Program-made: the position numbers and the translations under genes
Origin: Mesorhizobium sp. AR07
Lineage (GTDB): Bacteria > Pseudomonadota > Alphaproteobacteria > Rhizobiales > Rhizobiaceae
DNA length: 64,000 bases
Reading direction: 5' to 3'
Assembly (NCBI RefSeq): GCF_024746815.1
Contig: NZ_CP080525.1
Span: 4,892,501 to 4,956,500, forward strand
The notes under the pieces: generated by a model
The model's database searches: none
Told to the model about the DNA's origin: nothing
Seen by the model: only the letters and a program-made list of their open reading frames with translations
Part shown: positions 44,281-54,227 of the stretch, in pieces
How the letters are laid out: every line of letters starts with the position of its first letter
How positions within the stretch are numbered: position 1 is the first letter of the stretch

Positions 44281-44320
44281 AAAAAAGGAGCGGTGGGCTT
44301 GCCCGCCGCTCCTTTTTTGT
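44281..44320 (+). terminator. Rho-independent terminator of the DUF680 array
   Basis: AAAGGAGCGG-t-GGGC, a short loop, GCCC-g-CCGCTCCTTTTTT gives an 11-pair stem with a T run. Because the left arm begins with a run of A, it can also serve transcripts arriving from aglK on the minus strand. Confidence 0.9.
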
Positions 44321-44339
44321 GTCGAGACTTGGTTCTGTC

Positions 44340-45452
<1,113 letters not shown>

Positions 45453-45493
45453 TGGTTTCCTCCCAGTAATTTGAAATTCCAGTGATTTGAAAT

Positions 45494-47158
45494 TCAGTCG
45501 ATGCGTCCGAACCAGGCGCCGTAACCGCCGAGCGGTATGGAGCCGGTGCTCGCCTGTCCCGAAAATCCGTGCCCGGGCAAAGGTTGCAGCGATCGGCCGC
45601 CGAGGTCAACCTCGGTTGGCCTGGCTCCCAGATTGAAGACGCAGACGACCTGCTCGTTGCCTGCGCGTCGCGTGAAGGCGACGGTGTCGCCCTCGCTTTC
45701 TATGAATGTGATGTCGCCCTTGGCCAGCGCCGTATGGGCGCGGCGGAAGGTGAGAAAGCGCCGGTAGTGCTCGAGCAGGGAATTTTCGTCGCCCTGCTGC
45801 ACATTGACCGCTTGCGAAAGGTGTTTGGCCGGCACCGGCAGCCAGGGCTTTGCCGAGGAGAAGCCGCCATTCCTGGCGCTGCCGTCCCACACCATCGGTG
45901 TGCGGCAGCCGTCGCGGCCCTTGAATTCCGGCCAGAAGCGGATGCCGTAGGGGTCCTGCAGATCCTCGAACCGGAGGTCGGCTTCACCGAGCCCAAGCTC
46001 CTCGCCCTGGTAGATGCAGACCGAGCCGCGCAAGGACATCAGCAGCGCCGAGATGACCTTGAGATAGGCGGTCGGATCGGCCTCGCCAGCCGCCCAGCGC
46101 GACGCCGGGCGCATCACGTCGTGGTTGGAGAAGGCCCAGCACGACCAGCCGTCGCTGGCGACCTTGCCGAAGGCTTCCAGCACCGAACGGACCTTCGACG
46201 CACTGATCTTTTCCGGCGCCAGGAAATCGAAGGAATAGCACATGTGCACGCGCTTGCCGCCGGCGGTGTAAGCGGCGACCACTTCCAGCCCGCGCTGCGA
46301 ATCGCCGACCTCGCCGACCGCGGCGGTGGCCGGATATTCGTCGAGCAAGGCGCGGAAGCGTTCGAGGAAGCCGAGGTTTTCCGGGCGGCTCTTGTCGTAG
46401 ATATGGTCCTGGTAGTTGTAGGGATTGACCGCCGGTGCGGTCTGGTCGTTGCGCTCTTCCGGCGGCAGCGGCGGATTGTTTTCCAGGCCCTGGCTGTGGA
46501 AGTAGAAATTGATGGTGTCGAGCCGAAAACCGTCGACGCCGCGCTCCAGCCAGAAGCGGGTGACGTCGAGCAGCGCGTCCTGGACTTGCGTGTTATGGAA
46601 GTTGAGGTCGGGCTGCTCGGCCAGGAAGTTGTGCAGGTAATATTGCTGGCGGCTGGTGTCCCATTGCCAGGCCGATCCGCCGAAGATCGACAGCCAGTTG
46701 TTGGGCGGCGTGCCGTCCGGCCGGGCGTCCGCCCAGACATACCAGTCGGCCTTCGGGTTGGTGCGGCTCGACCGGCTTTCCTTGAACCATGGGTGGTTGT
46801 CGGCGGTGTGCGACAGCACCTCGTCGATCATCACCTTCAAGCCCAGCCTGTGCGCCTCGGCGGTCAGCGCATCGAAGTCGGCCAGCGTGCCGAACATCGG
46901 ATCGACGTCGCAATAGTCCGACACGTCGTAGCCGAAATCCTTCATCGGTGACTTGAAGAACGGCGAAATCCAGATGGCGTCCGCACCGAGGCCCGCAATG
47001 TAGGGGAGCCGGCCAATGATGCCCTTCAGGTCGCCGATGCCGTCGCCGTTCGAGTCCTGGTAGCTGCGCGGATAGATCTGGTAGATCACCGCACCTCGCC
47101 ACCAGTCGCGATCGACGGCGAGGTCAGGCTTCGAATTGGCCCTCAAAGCGGATTGCAT
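45494..47158 (-). CDS. aglA: Alpha-glucosidase (GH13)
   Basis: The 554-residue cytoplasmic glycoside hydrolase family 13 enzyme starts the barrel with WWRGAVIYQIYPRSYQDSNGDGIGDLKG. It has DEVLSHTADNHPWF, the nucleophile region DGFRLDTINFYFH, the acid/base around VGEVGD and the FSNHDVMRP motif. It hydrolyses alpha-glucosides such as sucrose, maltose or trehalose after uptake. No signal peptide is present. It lies between aglG (4-base gap) and aglK with a GGAGG site. Confidence 0.95.
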   Translation of the reverse strand: MQSALRANSKPDLAVDRDWWRGAVIYQIYPRSYQDSNGDGIGDLKGIIGRLPYIAGLGADAIWISPFFKSPMKDFGYDVSDYCDVDPMFGTLADFDALTAEAHRLGLKVMIDEVLSHTADNHPWFKESRSSRTNPKADWYVWADARPDGTPPNNWLSIFGGSAWQWDTSRQQYYLHNFLAEQPDLNFHNTQVQDALLDVTRFWLERGVDGFRLDTINFYFHSQGLENNPPLPPEERNDQTAPAVNPYNYQDHIYDKSRPENLGFLERFRALLDEYPATAAVGEVGDSQRGLEVVAAYTAGGKRVHMCYSFDFLAPEKISASKVRSVLEAFGKVASDGWSCWAFSNHDVMRPASRWAAGEADPTAYLKVISALLMSLRGSVCIYQGEELGLGEADLRFEDLQDPYGIRFWPEFKGRDGCRTPMVWDGSARNGGFSSAKPWLPVPAKHLSQAVNVQQGDENSLLEHYRRFLTFRRAHTALAKGDITFIESEGDTVAFTRRAGNEQVVCVFNLGARPTEVDLGGRSLQPLPGHGFSGQASTGSIPLGGYGAWFGRID

Positions 47159-47162
47159 CGTC

Positions 47163-48317
47163 TCAGCCTCCTTTCACCGAGCCGGCAAGCAGCCCGCGGA
47201 CAAAATAGCGCTGCAGCGAGAAGAACACGATCAGCGGCACGATGATGGTGATGAACGCCGATGTCGTCAGGATCTCCCAATTGCCGCCGCGCGAACCGAG
47301 CAATGCATTGAGCTTGGCGGTCAGCACGATCTGATCCGGGGCGGTTCCCAGGAACACCATCGCCACCAGCAGATCGTTCCAGACCCACAGGAACTGGAAG
47401 ATGGCGAACGAGGCCAGCACCGGGAATGACAGCGGCAGCACGATCTTGACGAAGATCTCGAAATCGCTGGCGCCATCGATGCGCGCCGATTCCATGATTT
47501 CGCGCGGCAGGCCGGCAATGTAGCTCCTGAGCAGATAGATGGCGAAGGGCAGGCCGAAGCCGGTATGCGCCAGCCAGATGCCGAGATAGGTTTTCGACGG
47601 CACACCGAAGAAGGAGCCGACGCCGTTGTAGAGCTTCAAAAGCGGGATCAGCGACATTTGCAGCGGCACGACCAGCAGGCCGATGATCACCGCGATCAGC
47701 AGCGCGCGGCCAGGGAACCGCATCCAGGCCAGGGCATAGGCGGCAAAGGCGGCGATCAGGATCGGGATGACGGTCGCCGGGATGGTGACGGTCAGCGAGT
47801 TCATGAACGACCGCCCGATGCCTTCCGAGAACAGCACGGTCTTGTAATTGTCGGTGGTGAATTTCGGCGGTGCCGACGAGGCATAGTAGAGACGCTGCCC
47901 GCGATCGCCCTCGAACGCCTTGGGCGACTGCATGACGAAACTGCCATCGGCGTTGAGCTGCAGGGTCACGCCGTCGCCGAGATCGGCTGATGTGCCGGCG
48001 GGATATTGCGTCGGTGCTGCCGCCTTGACGCCGAAGGCGGCAATGTTGCGCTTGGCGCCGTCGCCGAAGATGTTGCCCTGGAGGACGAATTTGCCGTCCT
48101 TCTGGATTTGTGTCGAGGCGGCCGGCAGCCGGCCCGCTTCCGTCTGGGTGGAACTGGAGAACGAGTTCCACCAGCCGGAGGCGATGATCTGATCCTTGTC
48201 CCGCAGCGAGGAGACGAGAATGCCGAGTGTCGGGATGGTCCAGATCACCACGAAGACCAGCACGGCAAAGTGGACGCCGAAGCGGCTGGCGAAGGAATTT
48301 CCGGTCGCAACGGCCAT
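47163..48317 (-). CDS. aglG: Alpha-glucoside ABC transporter permease
   Basis: The 384-residue inner-membrane protein has six hydrophobic segments and the EAA-type permease loop (LPREIMESARIDGASDFEIF). The first span is separated from the others by a long hydrophilic insertion (about residues 50-170), as in AglG. It forms the channel with AglF. The ATG follows the aglF stop by one base, so the genes are tightly coupled. Confidence 0.94.
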   Translation of the reverse strand: MAVATGNSFASRFGVHFAVLVFVVIWTIPTLGILVSSLRDKDQIIASGWWNSFSSSTQTEAGRLPAASTQIQKDGKFVLQGNIFGDGAKRNIAAFGVKAAAPTQYPAGTSADLGDGVTLQLNADGSFVMQSPKAFEGDRGQRLYYASSAPPKFTTDNYKTVLFSEGIGRSFMNSLTVTIPATVIPILIAAFAAYALAWMRFPGRALLIAVIIGLLVVPLQMSLIPLLKLYNGVGSFFGVPSKTYLGIWLAHTGFGLPFAIYLLRSYIAGLPREIMESARIDGASDFEIFVKIVLPLSFPVLASFAIFQFLWVWNDLLVAMVFLGTAPDQIVLTAKLNALLGSRGGNWEILTTSAFITIIVPLIVFFSLQRYFVRGLLAGSVKGG

Positions 48318-48318
48318 C

Positions 48319-49332
48319 TCAATGCCCTCCCGTCTCTTTGTTCGCCTGGCGGATATTCCAGACCATGATCGGAATGACCGCGATCATGATGATGATGGCG
48401 ATGGTGGCGCCGCGGCCGAAATCGCCGCCGCCGCGGAACATCCAGTCGAACATCAGATTGGCCAGCACCTGGCTGTTCCACTGGCCATTGGTCATGGTCA
48501 GCACGATGTCGAACACCTTGAGCACGAGAATGGTGATCGTGGTCCAGACGACGGCGATCGTGCCCCAGATCTGCGGCACCATGATCTTCCAGAAGATCTG
48601 GAACGGATTGGCACCGTCGATGACGGCGGCTTCCAGCGTCTCTTCCGGAATGCCGCGCAGGGCGGAAGACAGGATGACCATGGCAAAGCCGGTCTGGATC
48701 CAGATCAGGATGATCATCAGGAAGAAATTGTTCCAGAACGGCAGCGATATCCAGACCTGCGGCTGGCCGCCGAAATGCTGGATGACGGCGTTGAAGATGC
48801 CGATCTGCGTCTGGCCCTCGCCGCGATACTCGTAGATGAACTTCCAGATCACGCTGGCGCCGACGAAGGAGATCGCCAGCGGCAGGAAGATCAGGCTCTT
48901 GGCGATCGTGCCCCACCAGATCTTGTCGGTGAGCACGGCGATGATCAGGCCAAGGAAGGTGCACGCGGCAGGCACGACGGCCAGCCAGATGATGTTGTTG
49001 AGGATCGAGTTGCGGAAATCACGGTCGCCAAACGCCCATTGATAGTTGGCAAATCCCACGAAACCGGTGCCGCCGCGATCGAGGAACGACAGCCGCAGCG
49101 TCTCCACCACCGGATAGATCAGGTAGATGGTGAGGATGATCATCGCCGGGCCGACGAACAGCCAGGGGCGGACCAACCCTTGCCGGCGCAGATTATCGAT
49201 GGCCGCAGCGCCGGCGACACCACGCGACGGGAATATGAGGTCGACGAGCTTGTTGGCGCCCCAGAAATAGGCGACGCAGCCGCCGACGCCGATGATGATG
49301 ACGAATATGGCCGAGAATATCTGAGCCGCCAT
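48319..49332 (-). CDS. aglF: Alpha-glucoside ABC transporter permease
   Basis: The 337-residue permease has about eight hydrophobic segments and the EAA loop (IPEETLEAAVIDGANPFQIF). It pairs with AglG. ATG 49332 (MAAQIFSAIFVIIIGVG) starts with a membrane helix; the longer open frame upstream is not protein-like. A 229-base gap with strong stem-loops separates it from aglE, which fits higher expression of the binding protein than of the membrane parts. Confidence 0.93.
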   Translation of the reverse strand: MAAQIFSAIFVIIIGVGGCVAYFWGANKLVDLIFPSRGVAGAAAIDNLRRQGLVRPWLFVGPAMIILTIYLIYPVVETLRLSFLDRGGTGFVGFANYQWAFGDRDFRNSILNNIIWLAVVPAACTFLGLIIAVLTDKIWWGTIAKSLIFLPLAISFVGASVIWKFIYEYRGEGQTQIGIFNAVIQHFGGQPQVWISLPFWNNFFLMIILIWIQTGFAMVILSSALRGIPEETLEAAVIDGANPFQIFWKIMVPQIWGTIAVVWTTITILVLKVFDIVLTMTNGQWNSQVLANLMFDWMFRGGGDFGRGATIAIIIMIAVIPIMVWNIRQANKETGGH

Positions 49333-49411
49333 GGTGTCCCTCCCCACGCGCGTGATCGGCCAAGGTGAGTGACCCTTGGCGACAGGATCAGGCGCAGATT
49401 CAGTTTTTCCA

Positions 49412-49458
49412 GAGCACCGTCGAGGCAATCAGGCTTTCCCCTCTTGCGGACGGTGCTC
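49412..49458 (-). other. Stem-loop between aglE and aglF
   Basis: GAGCACCGTC (49412-49421) and GACGGTGCTC (49449-49458) form a perfect 10-bp stem with a 27-base loop. No U run follows on the minus strand. With the stem at 49512-49538 it makes the aglE-aglF gap highly structured. Confidence 0.6.
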
Positions 49459-49511
49459 CATGCCGGAAATGTCTATGCGCTCATGAGGATTGCGAGCGGT
49501 GATGCTCGTTG

Positions 49512-49538
49512 GGTCCGGGCCAGGAAAGGCCCGGATCC
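49512..49538 (-). other. Stem-loop just after aglE
   Basis: GGTCCGGGCC (49512-49521), loop AGGAAA and GGCCCGGATCC (49528-49538) give a near-perfect stem 24 bases beyond the aglE stop. Hairpins in this position often protect the binding-protein part of an ABC operon mRNA from decay or reduce read-through. That role is inferred. Confidence 0.65.
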
Positions 49539-49561
49539 AGTGCAAGGCAGGATCGGCCCGC

Positions 49562-50917
49562 TTACTTTATCGCGTCCCATGCTTTCTGGATGTCGGTCGC
49601 GACATCCTGGGCGGACTTGCCGCCGACCAGATCGATCATGCCGGTCCAGAAGGCTCCTGCGCCGATCTTGCCCGGCATCAGGTCGGAGCCGTCGAAGCGG
49701 AAGGTCGAGGCGTTCGCCAGGATATCGCCCTGTCTCTTGAGCGCCTCGCTGGCATAGGCGGCCTTGTTGACGGACTTGAACGGGGTCACGAAACCGCCCT
49801 GGGCCATCCAGATTTCATGCGCAAGCGGCATCTTGAGGAACTCGATAAAGGCGCGCGCGGCCTTGGAGTCCTTGGTGATCATCACCAGCGTGCCGGCGCC
49901 TTCCAAAGGCGTGCCAAGCTCGGGTTTCGAAGCGTAGACCGGGAAGTAGAAGAAGTCCGCGTCCTGGCCGAGTTTCGTGCCCTCTGGAAAGAAGGTCGGG
50001 ATAAACGATGCCTGATGATGCAGGTAGCACTTTGGCGGCACCGAGAAGAGACCTTTCGGGCTATCGCGGAAGTCGGTCGCCGCGACAGCCTTGGCGCCGC
50101 CATCGACCATCTTGTCGTCGGTTGCGATCTTGCCGAAAAGCGATATGGCGTTGACCACCGCGGGATCGTTGAACGGAATCTCGTTCTTGACCCACTTGTC
50201 GTAGACTTCCGGTGGCTGGGTGCGCAGCATGTAGTCTTCCACCCAGTCGGTCGCCGGCCAGCCGGTGGCGCCGCCGGAACCGAGCCCGATGCACCACGGC
50301 TTGCCGCCATCGACGATGATCTTCTGCTCAAGCGTGGCCAGTTCTTCCTGCGTCTTCGGCACTGTGTAGCCGGCTTCCTTGAAATTGTCCGGGGAATACC
50401 ACACCAGACCCTTCACGTCGGCCTTGTAGGGAAATGCGAAATAGCCGCTCTTGCCGTCCTTGTCCTTGAAGGTGCCGAGGTCGACCCAGGATTGGCCGGC
50501 GCCGTAATTGTCCTTGACCCATTTGGCGGTGTCGTCGCCGAGCGGCGTCAGCAGGCCCTTCGATGCCAGATCCTGGATCAGGCCGGGTTGCGGCAGCACG
50601 GCGATGTTGGGCGGGCTGCCGGCCTGCGTGTCGATGACGATCTGCTGTTCATAGTTTTCCGACGAGGAGTATTTGATCTCGGCGCCGGTCGCTTCCTGGA
50701 AATACTCAAGCACGGTGCGTACAAGGGTCTCGTCCTCGCCGCGCCACGGCCCGAAAATGGACAGCGTCTCGCCCTTGAGGTCGACTTTCTTGAGCTCTTC
50801 GTAGTTCGCCCAGTTGAAGCGGGGGTCTTCGCCCGGCTTGAACTTCAGTTCGGCATGCGCGGGCGCGTTCAGGGCGAGCGTGGCAAACGCGGCGCCCAGC
50901 AAAAGCATTTTCTTCAT
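49562..50917 (-). CDS. aglE: Alpha-glucoside ABC transporter substrate-binding protein
   Basis: The 451-residue exported protein starts with a signal peptide (MKKMLLLGAAFATLALNAPAHA) and is a family 1 solute-binding protein (YSSSENYEQQIVIDTQAGSP, then FPYKADVKGLVWYSPDNF). It captures alpha-glucosides in the periplasm for AglFG-AglK. ATG 50917 has GGGAGGGAA upstream. It is the first operon gene; a LacI-type operator lies 113 bases upstream. Confidence 0.94.
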   Translation of the reverse strand: MKKMLLLGAAFATLALNAPAHAELKFKPGEDPRFNWANYEELKKVDLKGETLSIFGPWRGEDETLVRTVLEYFQEATGAEIKYSSSENYEQQIVIDTQAGSPPNIAVLPQPGLIQDLASKGLLTPLGDDTAKWVKDNYGAGQSWVDLGTFKDKDGKSGYFAFPYKADVKGLVWYSPDNFKEAGYTVPKTQEELATLEQKIIVDGGKPWCIGLGSGGATGWPATDWVEDYMLRTQPPEVYDKWVKNEIPFNDPAVVNAISLFGKIATDDKMVDGGAKAVAATDFRDSPKGLFSVPPKCYLHHQASFIPTFFPEGTKLGQDADFFYFPVYASKPELGTPLEGAGTLVMITKDSKAARAFIEFLKMPLAHEIWMAQGGFVTPFKSVNKAAYASEALKRQGDILANASTFRFDGSDLMPGKIGAGAFWTGMIDLVGGKSAQDVATDIQKAWDAIK

Positions 50918-51029
50918 CGGTATTCCCTCCCAGTGGGTCACATACACCGGACGGAACCTCCATTCCGCCCGCCGACGCCGTAGGACTGTGACTCAGTCAG
51001 AAAGGAACCGCAACCTTTCGAAGAGTCTT

Positions 51030-51043
51030 CCAAAGCGCTTTGG
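51030..51043. promoter_or_regulatory. AglR operator, aglE-proximal
   Basis: CCAAAGCGCTTTGG is a perfect 14-base palindrome with the central CG of LacI-family operators. It lies in the aglE/aglR intergenic region, in the expected promoter zone of aglE, and shares its core AAAGCGCTTT with the site at 51251. Confidence 0.8.
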
Positions 51044-51250
51044 CTTTTTCGATCTCGCCATTGAATCAGTCAGAAGTCAAGAGGGTCGCTGGCTAATCGA
51101 TTTAATTTTAGGGATGCGGCACGAGAAAAGTGCGCTGCAACATGCTTTTATGGCAGTGCAGCAGCAATTTCGTTTCAAACCCGGCCAAAGCGCGCCTATG
51201 GTTCATCTTCATATCGCCGTGCCGTTGCGGTGCTCGGATTCACTGAATTA

Positions 51251-51260
51251 AAAGCGCTTT
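51251..51260. promoter_or_regulatory. AglR operator, aglR-proximal
   Basis: The palindrome AAAGCGCTTT lies 19 bases before the aglR GTG and is the same core as in the site at 51030-51043, about 220 bases away. Two such sites permit looping and autoregulation. Confidence 0.7.
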
Positions 51261-51278
51261 GAGGCGTGGAGGCCTCTC

Positions 51279-52301
51279 GTGAACCTCAAGCAGCTCTCTC
51301 ATATGCTGGCGCTTTCGCAGACCACGGTAAGCCGCGCGCTGAACGGCTATCCCGAGGTCAACGAGGAAACGCGCCGGCGGGTGGTCGACGCCGCCAAGCG
51401 CCACGGCTACCGGCCCAATCCGAGCGCGCGCCGGCTGGCGACCGGCAAGACCGGCATGATCGGCTATGTCCTGCCGACCGGTGCGTCCGTCGACATCGAT
51501 CCGCATTTCGTCGAGTTCCTGTCCGGACTGGGCGACTATGCCCGCTCGCACGAACTCGACCTGGTGCTGTCGCCGGCCGACGCCGACGACCAGGAGACGA
51601 CCTACCGGCGCATCGTCGCCAACCGGCAGGTCGACGCCGTCTACATCTCTTCGCCGAGGCCGCAGGACCGGCGCGTGGCCCTGGTCAACACGCTCGGCAT
51701 TCCCTTCATCGTCCATGGCCGCAGCGAAGGTTTCGATTTCGATTATCCCTTCACCGATATCGACAATGAGGGCGCCTTTCACGAGGCGGCGCGGCTGCTG
51801 ATCCAGCTCGGCCACCGCAGGCTGGCGCTGATCAACGGTGACGATCGCGAGACCTTTGCCATCCACCGCGAGCGCGGCGTGCGCCGGGCGCTCGCCGCGA
51901 GCGGGCTGACACTGGGCGACCGTCATGTCTGCTCGGTGGTCATGACCGAGGAGAACGGCTATCGCGCGACCAGGCGTTTGCTGGAGGAGGGCGACGCGCC
52001 GACGGCGATCGCCTGCTCCAGCCTGATCATGGCGCTCGGCGTCGTGCGCGCGGTGCGCGACCTCGGCCTGACCATTCCGGGCGACGTGTCGCTGATCGCC
52101 CATGACGACGTCTTTCCGTGGCTGAGGCCGGAGAATTTCTCCGTGCCGCTGTCGACGACGCGCTCGTCCATCCGTCTCGCCGGCGCGCGCGTCGCCGAGC
52201 GGCTGGCAGCGCGGATTTCCGGACTGGAAGAGGGCGCCCGCGGCGAGGTCTGGCCGGTCGACCTGGTCGTCAGGGGATCGGTCGCCGGCGCGCCCGCATA
52301 A
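51279..52301 (+). CDS. aglR: LacI-family repressor of the agl operon
   Basis: The 340-residue protein has an N-terminal LacI helix-turn-helix (MNLKQLSHMLALSQTTVSRALNGYPEVNEETR) and hinge (GYRPNPSARRLATGKTG), then a periplasmic-binding-protein-like effector domain. It is transcribed divergently from aglE, starts with GTG, and is flanked by two AAAGCGCTTT operators. It should repress aglEFGAK in the absence of alpha-glucosides. Confidence 0.92.
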   Translation: MNLKQLSHMLALSQTTVSRALNGYPEVNEETRRRVVDAAKRHGYRPNPSARRLATGKTGMIGYVLPTGASVDIDPHFVEFLSGLGDYARSHELDLVLSPADADDQETTYRRIVANRQVDAVYISSPRPQDRRVALVNTLGIPFIVHGRSEGFDFDYPFTDIDNEGAFHEAARLLIQLGHRRLALINGDDRETFAIHRERGVRRALAASGLTLGDRHVCSVVMTEENGYRATRRLLEEGDAPTAIACSSLIMALGVVRAVRDLGLTIPGDVSLIAHDDVFPWLRPENFSVPLSTTRSSIRLAGARVAERLAARISGLEEGARGEVWPVDLVVRGSVAGAPA

Positions 52302-52398
52302 TCGTCAAAATCCAATAGCTCTAAGCGACCGAGGTCGGCTCTTAGACCAGTTGGCTGTGAACCAGAGCCCGCAGTGATGACTTCGCTTGGCTCGTAGC

Positions 52399-53307
52399 TC
52401 AGGCCGCCGATTTGAGGTGATCGATGAAGGCGCGCAGCTTCGGCAGGACCTGGCGCTTGCCGGGATGATAGAGGAAGACGCCCGGCGTCATGGCGGCGAC
52501 GTCGTCCAGCACCGATCTGAGCTTTCCTTCGGCTATCGGACGTTCGGCGACGGGTCGAGGCGTCTGCGCCAGCCCGACACCCTGCAGCGCGGCGCCGATC
52601 AATGTCGGATAGTCGTGCGCGATCAGCGGGCCCGAGACCATCGCCTCGATCGCCTCGTTGCCGTCGACGAAAGACCAGGGCGCAATCGCGCCGTTTGAGC
52701 GACGCAAGCGCAAGCAGGCGTGATGGCGCAAGTCGTCGACACGTTCAGGGTAGCCATGGCGCTCGATATAGTCCGGGCTGCCGACGACCACGAACGAGAA
52801 CGACGGAGTGAGCCGCACGGCGACCATGTCGGCCGCGATGAACTGGCCGAGGCGGATGCCGGCATCGAACCCGCCGGTCGCGAGATCGACCATCTCGTCG
52901 CTGGCGGCGATCTCCAGTTCGATCTCGGGATAGGCTCGGCAGAACGACGCGATCATCGGTTCCAGGATCAGCGGCACGACGGCGCGGGGCACGGACAGGC
53001 GGAGCAGCCCGGTCGGCCGTTGACCGATATCGCGGGCGGCCTCGCCGGCCGCGACGATCTCCTCGAAAGCCGGGCCGGCACGGTCCAGGAACCGCTGACC
53101 AGGTTCGGTCAAGCCGACGCTCCGCGTCGTGCGGACGAACATCGCCGCACCCATGCGGGCTTCCAGCGCGCGCACCGCCTGGCTCACGGCGGACGGCGTC
53201 ACGCCGAGTTCGGCGGCGGCGCGACGGAAGTTGCGGTGCCTCGCGACAGCCAGGAACGCCTCGACGCCCTCCAGCGCACCATGTCGGACTGTGTAGTTCT
53301 GCTTCAT
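52399..53307 (-). CDS. LysR-family transcriptional regulator
   Basis: The 302-residue protein has a LysR winged helix-turn-helix (about 13-70, RNFRRAAAELGVTPSAVSQAVRALE) and an effector-binding domain of the PA2877/CrgA-like type (LRLSVPRAVVPLILEP...GFDAGIRLGQFIAADMVAVRL). It is divergent from the methyltransferase gene, with 78 bases between the starts, so that gene and the membrane-protein gene after it are the likely targets. Confidence 0.93.
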   Translation of the reverse strand: MKQNYTVRHGALEGVEAFLAVARHRNFRRAAAELGVTPSAVSQAVRALEARMGAAMFVRTTRSVGLTEPGQRFLDRAGPAFEEIVAAGEAARDIGQRPTGLLRLSVPRAVVPLILEPMIASFCRAYPEIELEIAASDEMVDLATGGFDAGIRLGQFIAADMVAVRLTPSFSFVVVGSPDYIERHGYPERVDDLRHHACLRLRRSNGAIAPWSFVDGNEAIEAMVSGPLIAHDYPTLIGAALQGVGLAQTPRPVAERPIAEGKLRSVLDDVAAMTPGVFLYHPGKRQVLPKLRAFIDHLKSAA

Positions 53308-53385
53308 AGGCTGTTGTGATTACAGCGGATGGCCGAATTATGGAAGCGGGATTAGGTAAGAGCTGAAGCCAGGAGACATCTTGCA

Positions 53386-54204
53386 ATGACCGATGAACTT
53401 GAAGGGGTACGCAACCACTATCGCGCGACCGGCCTGACTGAGCGGCTGAAGACGGTACTGGCTGCCCTCGGCCCGGAGGACCAGCTCCTCACGCCCCAGC
53501 AGTTGGGCGCCCTCGACCAGTTTCACACCCGTGGGCTTGCCGCCACCGCCGAGCTTGCCCAATTGGCCGGGATCGCCGCCGGCATGTCAGTACTGGATGT
53601 CGGCTCGGGCGTCGGCGGGCCGGCGCGTTTTCTGGCTGCGACCTATGGCTGCCGGGTTGCTGGCGTGGATATCAGCGAGCCTTTCGTGGATGCCGCGCGC
53701 TATCTGACCGAGCGCACGGGGCAGAGCGGGCAGCTGTCGTTCCAGACCGCCAGTGCACTGGAGCTTCCATTTGATGATGGTCGTTTTGATGTCGTGATGC
53801 TGCAGCACGTGGCGATGAACATCTCCGACCGGGAGCGGCTCTATAGCGAAATTCGGCGCATGCTGAAGCCAGGCGGCAGGTTTGCCACCTTCGACGTCGT
53901 GTTGGCCGGGAGCGAGCCGCATTATCCGCTCCCCTGGGCGCGAACACCGGCGACAAGCTTCCTCCTGACAATCGACGCGACGCGCGAGGCGATCGAGCCG
54001 GCCGGCTTCCGCATGCTGGCATGGCAAGACGACACCGAGGCCGCCAAGGCCTGGTTCGCACAGTTCCGCGCGTCGGGGCCGCCGCCTTCGCCAAATCTCG
54101 GCGTGGTTATGGGACCGGACTTCGCCGAGCTTGCGACCAACCTGGGTCGAAATCTCATGGAAGGCCGGCTCGGCATCCTGACCGCAGTGTTCGAGGTGGC
54201 CTGA
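53386..54204 (+). CDS. SAM-dependent class I methyltransferase
   Basis: The 272-residue protein has the SAM-binding motif I VLDVGSGVGGPARFLA (residues 69-84), the acidic loop VAGVDISEPFV, and motif-II/III parts DVVMLQHVAMNI and LKPGGRFATFDVV. It resembles the UbiE/gamma-tocopherol and sarcosine/dimethylglycine-type small-molecule methyltransferases, but the substrate is unknown. AGGAGA precedes the ATG. A membrane-protein gene follows after 23 bases. Confidence 0.87.
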   Translation: MTDELEGVRNHYRATGLTERLKTVLAALGPEDQLLTPQQLGALDQFHTRGLAATAELAQLAGIAAGMSVLDVGSGVGGPARFLAATYGCRVAGVDISEPFVDAARYLTERTGQSGQLSFQTASALELPFDDGRFDVVMLQHVAMNISDRERLYSEIRRMLKPGGRFATFDVVLAGSEPHYPLPWARTPATSFLLTIDATREAIEPAGFRMLAWQDDTEAAKAWFAQFRASGPPPSPNLGVVMGPDFAELATNLGRNLMEGRLGILTAVFEVA

Positions 54205-54227
54205 ACCAACCGCCGAGAGGAGGCCAA

